DNA of 7,961 nt from Candidatus Omnitrophota bacterium (lineage in GTDB: Bacteria > Omnitrophota > Gorgyraeia > Aquiviventales > Aquiviventaceae), in assembly GCA_020057015.1 (NCBI GenBank), contig JAGVGS010000089.1:1-7961 (forward strand), in the 5' to 3' direction. Positions 1 through 6,000 of this stretch are shown here, piece after piece. Made by a program: the position numbers and the translations under genes. The notes beneath the pieces were generated by a model. The model was not told the DNA's origin, ran no database searches, and saw nothing but the letters and a program-made list of their open reading frames with translations. Position 1 is the first letter of the stretch, and each line of letters starts with the position of its first letter.

Positions 1-3000
1 AGCGCCAGATGGCGGTGCCATTCGTCTTCAGTCATCAACACCGGCGCGCCGAGGGCTGCCGGTGCTGGCGTCGTCTCATCCAGGTGCGCAAGAATCCGCG
101 CGCGCACGGCCGCATCAGGCACCCCAAAACCAATCGACCAACCGGTGGGCGGCTCCAGCGTCAAGCGCTCATCCTGCTGCACATAGGTCACGAGTGCTTG
201 CAGCGCTGCGGCCTTTTGATCAAGGGTCAGATGCTCAAAGCGATCGAGCTGCCGGAACGTCCAGCTGAAGCGGCTCAACGTATCGCGCGCCTGCTTGGGA
301 TGCACGGCGATCGTACTGACGCCATCAGGAATCCCCGCGAACGGCTGTGGGTTCCTGAACGTGAGCACCACGCGGTCGGTAGCAACCTGGTATTCGACTG
401 CGGACACTTGCTCGAGAGTTATCACCCGAGGCAGCGTGCGGACCATCGCCGTGTGGATCTGCCCGATGCTTTGCTCGGACACAAGGCCCAATGCCGTCAG
501 CTGTGCTATCTGCTCGTCAGTGCGCGCCTCAGGGCGCAGCAAGACGCGGCGTTCGATCTCACTGCCGGTTTGACCATCTTGCATCAGCGCACGCACCGTC
601 GCCTCTGGCGCTTCGAGCAAGGCCGCGTGCTGTGGGTGCTCTGGGCCCACGATGTCAAAGCGCCGCTGCAGGACTCCGCTTACAAACTCTTCGCGGCCCG
701 ACGGCGATTGAAGGGCCGTGATGGTCAAGCCGACAGCCGGTTCCTGCGCCACAGTGACTTCAATCCCGGGCAGCGCAGAAGGAGCGGCATCCGAAGTCAA
801 TTGCACGGTACGCTCGCCGATGCGCGTGAGAGCGCCCTGTTGGATCAGCGCGGTGGCCAGCGGTGCCCCGGGCAGCTCGGGGGCGAATTGCGCGCTGTCG
901 CTCATCAGAGACTCTAAGCCGCCGCGAGGCTCAGACTCGGCGAACACATCCTGCTGGAGGACGTCCAGGGTAGCGAGAAGATCCTCCATGTCCACTGAAG
1001 CGTCATCCGGCCTCATGGAGAGCGCTACATACGGCAGTGGCCGATTCCAATCGCGGGTGATCTGCTCTACCTCGCCCATACCCCGGCCCAGCACGAGAAT
1101 CGCCCTACCCGGCAACGGGGCCACCACGCGGTCCAAACGCTCAGGATGTTTGCCTCGAATCGGATCGCGCGCCCGGACGAGCGCGGGCTGATTGGTGGCC
1201 AGCCGCTGCAGGGCCGGCACCAACAGCTCGGTTTGCAGGCGCATCTCCATCGGCTCGGCATCGCGCCAAATCGCCTGGTCACGATCCTCATTAAAGCCGT
1301 CGGTGATCACGATCGAGTAGCCCTGCTTGCGCAAATTCCGGGCCAGGATTGTGACTTGGCTCTCCTCCAGGAGCGGCTCGGTATCCACGTAGATGACAAG
1401 GCTGGGCTCGGTTGGCTGCGGCGCCACCTTGAGCCGAGCCGCCTGCTTGGCACGACCAGGTTGACCGCTGAGCGTCGCTGCCCACACTGCCAACTGCTTC
1501 GCATACTCCTGGAGATGGACGTTGGGCCGCCCTACGCGCTCGCCGTACGCAATCGTTTCAAGGAACGTCACGAAGGGCGCTAGCGCCGCCCCCTGGCGGG
1601 TCGTCACCCAAAGCTGGGAGAGTGTTCTCAGCGCAGCCCCCTGCACCGAGGGGCTTTCCGTGGAGATAAGAACCGCCCCCACCCGGTCCAAGAGCCGCTC
1701 ATCGGCCCACCGCAAACGGCTGAGCGCATCGAGACTGGCCATCCGTACCTCGAGATCGGCGTGGGCATCCTCCGCCCCCTTAAGCAGGGCCTCGACCAGC
1801 GATTCAAACGCTTCGGGCCCATAGTCCTGCGGGGTCACGTGGTGATGATCGATGAGGTATTCGAGCGAGCGAGCGATATCCCCACGCACCCAGGGGTGGG
1901 GCTCCTGTGCCAGCGCGCCGGCCAAGTCATAGAGGGTGGCAGCGTCGTTGAACTCACGTAGGTCGCGCGCAGCGGCCCCGCGCACCACAGCGCTGGGATG
2001 CGTGCGGAGGAGGACCAGCAGCTTGGCCAGGACGCGCGCCCGCGGCGGCCCGTTGAGGAACCGGGCAGCATGACCCAATCCCCGCACTGCTGCCTTGACC
2101 ACCCACGGATCAGGATCATCCAAGCGAGCGATGAGGAATTCGCGCATCTCCGTCTCAGGCGCCGCCAGTACCCGCTGCGTGCCGGCACGCTCCAACATCC
2201 CCTCAAACGACTCTGCCAGCGTTTGAACGGCAAGCTCCCGCACACCCAAATAGGTGCGCGTGGAGGGTTGGGGCTGTGCAGCAGAGAGCTGGTGGAACTC
2301 CGCCATCGCATGGTCGGCCCAGGGTTGGCCCTTCCGGCGCAGCAGCGATCGGGCAACCCGGCGCTTTTCGGTGAGCGTGGGTGCTGCCTCAAGCTGTGCC
2401 ACGGCGCGCGTCACCACCGCTTGGGCTTCCTTATCGGTGATCCCACGGCGGATACGCCCGGGCAATGAACGCCGCCCCGCCCGGTAGGCCCACTGCACCG
2501 CTGGGCGCACGAGGCTGTCTGGAAGGAATAAGAAGGAGGAGATGCGTGAAAGCACCTCCAACGCCAGATCGAATCCCAGATCAACGGCACCAGCCTTCAG
2601 CCGCTGCCAGTCCCAACGCCCGGAGGCCATGGAGAAGCCTGCCACCGGCCATGCAGGCTCGTAGCTGCGCAGATATTGATCATGCAGCTGATCTGCTTTG
2701 CGCACGCGCTGCTCCACTTGCGCCTGCCACCGCGCGGTGTCCTGGGCCGGTGGGTGCTCGCGCGCCTGCTGGGAAGGACGGGACTGTTCGGGCATCCACA
2801 ACAGTGGCGGCGGACCAAGTCGGCTGATGACCCGCTCTGAGAGATCGCCAATGTTATCAATAAGTACATTGAGGTTGAGCCAGAACGCCAGAATGAGGGC
2901 TAGATGCAAGATCGGGTTGATGGAGGACCCGTAAAATAGGTCCACAGCCTCCCAGCCCAAGATCACGCCGATCACGAGTGCGCCCCCAATGCTGCGCCAT

Positions 3001-6000
3001 CCCCTCATCCGAAACGACCGTATCATGTGCTCTCGCCAGCGATCCCTGGACTGCTCCACCGCTGCGGATCCCGGAAGCCCGGCGGCCTGATCCTGCCGCT
3101 GCACGCTTTCAAGGTGCTGATCCAACACACGCTGGAACTCCTCCTGCTCTTTCTCCACAGCCTGTACCGCTGCAAGGTATGCGAGCAGCACGATGCCGGC
3201 CCCCAGATAGCCCAGCGCAGCACTAGCCATGGCCGTCACGATGATGGTGGGCGCAATGCGCTGCCAGTGGGCAATCTTCGGCCAGCTGATCTGGGCCAAG
3301 CGCGCGCGAACCGGGACCGGCAGGGCAACAGGCTGCAGCGCAGAGTCGAGGCGCACGAGGTGCGGCGCGGGCCGGGAGCGCAGGACGATCGGATCGGCAT
3401 AGAGGGCAGGCTCATCATCGACCACGGCATCGGCTGCCTGCATCGCGCGCGTGTGCACAAAACCACGCGCATCGACCGACACGCGCAGGCGCTGGCCATC
3501 GAGCAGGGCCACCTCTTCAGGCGCCACGCGCCAGCCCTCGGGCTGCGAGACATCAGCACTGACCTGCACCAATGGCCCTGAGACCCAGGCCGGCATCCCC
3601 CGGGGCCGGATCTGATAGCGGCGCTCGCCTGACTGCGGATCCACCACCGCAAATTGATCGAGCCAGGGCCAGCCGGCCCGCGCCTTGGTCGTCGGCAAGA
3701 ACGCAAACAGCGTAGCCCCGCCGTAATCGAGCGAAGTTGATGCGTCCTGCAAGTGCAGCCGGCTGCTGTCATCCACCGTGAGAGTTAGGGGGGTGCTGCT
3801 ATCCAACAGTTCGTCCGGCACCGTCCTTACATGAACCGGCTCGCTGGGCCACGCCTCGACTGCGGCCGTGCCCAGCAATCGACCGTAGCTATTGAGGATC
3901 CATAGCCACGCGCTGAACGATACCGGATCAACCAGGTGGCGCGCTAACGGACGGGCAGATCGGGTCCACTCCTGCGTGTCTTGCACCGTCACTCGTAATT
4001 CGTGAGCCGTCGCGAAATGCTGGTGCAAATTCACCAACCGGGGGTCAAGGGCAGTCAGATAAACAGGACGGCCGGTGTCGCGGGCCAGGGCCATGAGCAC
4101 GTTATACGCCTCTGCCCCTGGGTACGCTTCGGCCTCAAACGTGCGCCGCCGGAAGCCCTGGATATGTAAGGCCCCTGTTTGATCACCCAACCGCTCGTCG
4201 AGCGCGAATGAAGCCACCAGCACACGCCGACCCTGCGCATCATCGGCAAAGACCTCAAAGCGCGATGAGGGCTTGACGCGGTCGATCTCGAGCCAGGCCT
4301 CGGGCTGGGACAGCCGACGCGCGCGGACGCGCAAGAGCGGTGCATCAAGCCGGGCCGCGTCATACTCCAGCGTCTCCAAGAGGGTCCCATCGGCGCTGAT
4401 AGTCGCGATGCGCCGCGGCACGTCGCCCTTGAGCCCGAGCCAGCGCACGATGCGCCACTCGCCACTGGTGGTCTCACGCAGCAGTTGGTCGCCTGGCATC
4501 AGCGCGACACCCTGCTGAGCGAGCCACTCACGAGCTTCCAGATCGGCGGACGCTTCGACGTAGTGTTCGCCCAGTGCTGGGGCGATCGGCATGATGAGCT
4601 GCTGCCAGGCCTTGCCCAGCTGCTCGCGGTTGATCGCGTAGCGGCGACCGAGCCAAGCGCGCCGCCGGACCAGCAGCCCCATCTTCAAGAACGGTTGGAT
4701 CGCTGGCTTACCTGTGATGCTGAATCCCAGTGTCCAGAGCGACTCTGCCTCTGGATGCCGCTCGAGGAGCTCCAGCAGCAACAACCGCCCTATCCCGCTG
4801 CCGCCGCGCTCAGTCTTGGTGCCGCGGATCAAGAGCTCCTTCGACGCTTCGTTATACTGGTAAAGTAACCACCCACTTACGGACCCGTCTTTCGTGGTGT
4901 ACTCGAGCTGCTGCATGGGCGCTCCCATGGGCCAGTCGCCCCACGTCATGGCGACTTCATGGTGCTCGATGGCGGCAAACCGCAGCGCAGCTTGACGCAC
5001 TTCGCGGGCTCGGTGGTCTGCGAGCACTGGCGGGGCAGGCTCTGGGTATGCGGCTGGCCTGAGCTGATCCCAGAGCCAGGCGCTTGCACGCCACACAACC
5101 GCGCCAATCGAGAGGATCGGCAGCGGCGGCACCTCCGTTGCGCGGTGCCGGCGGATGCTCTCCTGCCAGTGTCGACGGGAGGCGTGTCCTTCAGCCTCAT
5201 CCAACGCGACCTGGAGCCTGGCGGCCAGCCTGTCGCGCCGCCGTCCGGGCGGCATCTTGGACACGAACCGCTCGTGCGCCTTGCGCCGCAGGCGCTCAGC
5301 CAGGACCGCCCCAGCTTGCGGCCCTTGCCGCCCCGCGACCACACGAATCGCTAGCGCGGCGGTGGCGATGAAGTGCACCGCATCCGGCGATTGCTTCCAC
5401 GCGGCCTCGCCCAGTGCCATGACTTTTTGCCCGGCCAGCGCTTCGATGCGCAGGGTGATGTCCTGGCCTTCGCTCAACAGCGCGTCCCACTCATCGAACG
5501 GAATCCGCACCCCTAGCGGGCCGCATACCTGGGCCACACGCTCGAGCCCTGCGAGTTGCCTCTCGCGCGGAAGCAGCCGCTGCCAGTACCGGGTGAACAG
5601 CAGCGTGCGCTCCTCCGGGCTGAGCCCGAAGAGGGTCATGGCGCCGTGGAAACGCCGCACGTGCGACCTCATTGTCTGCATCGTCTGCCAACCGGCACGC
5701 AGCGTGGGCCAAAAAGCGGGGTGGAATGCAAGGCCCTCATCCGGCAGCTCGAAGTACTGCATGCGGCGCAGGATTTCCGCCTCCGACAGTACGGCATAGA
5801 CATACCCAGGGATGTAGGTATCGCGCGCCACGAGCAGATCGGCCAGCGCTTCGTGGGCGCTTTCCTGCGCGGCTTGCTGTTGCGCGGCGCGCGCTTGCCG
5901 CTGCTCATGGAGTGCTGCCATCACGTCGGTCTGGCGTCTCATCAGGCGGATGCGCACCGCGGGCTGCGCCGTGGTCCGGCCTTCCAGCGCGTCCTGCAGC

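Noticed and set aside
9..917. A 302-codon plus-strand open frame beginning with ATG
   Set aside because: It lies wholly antisense to the continuous minus-strand frame. Its translation is rich in Arg, His and Gln with no recognisable domain, as expected from the complement of GC-rich codons.
1835..2392. A 185-codon minus-strand open frame, with others at 3236-3772 and 4055-4477
   Set aside because: They share the strand but not the phase of the long frame, and their translations are Arg/Ser/Pro/Trp-rich without structure. The HEAT repeats and GNAT-like patterns lie in the long frame.
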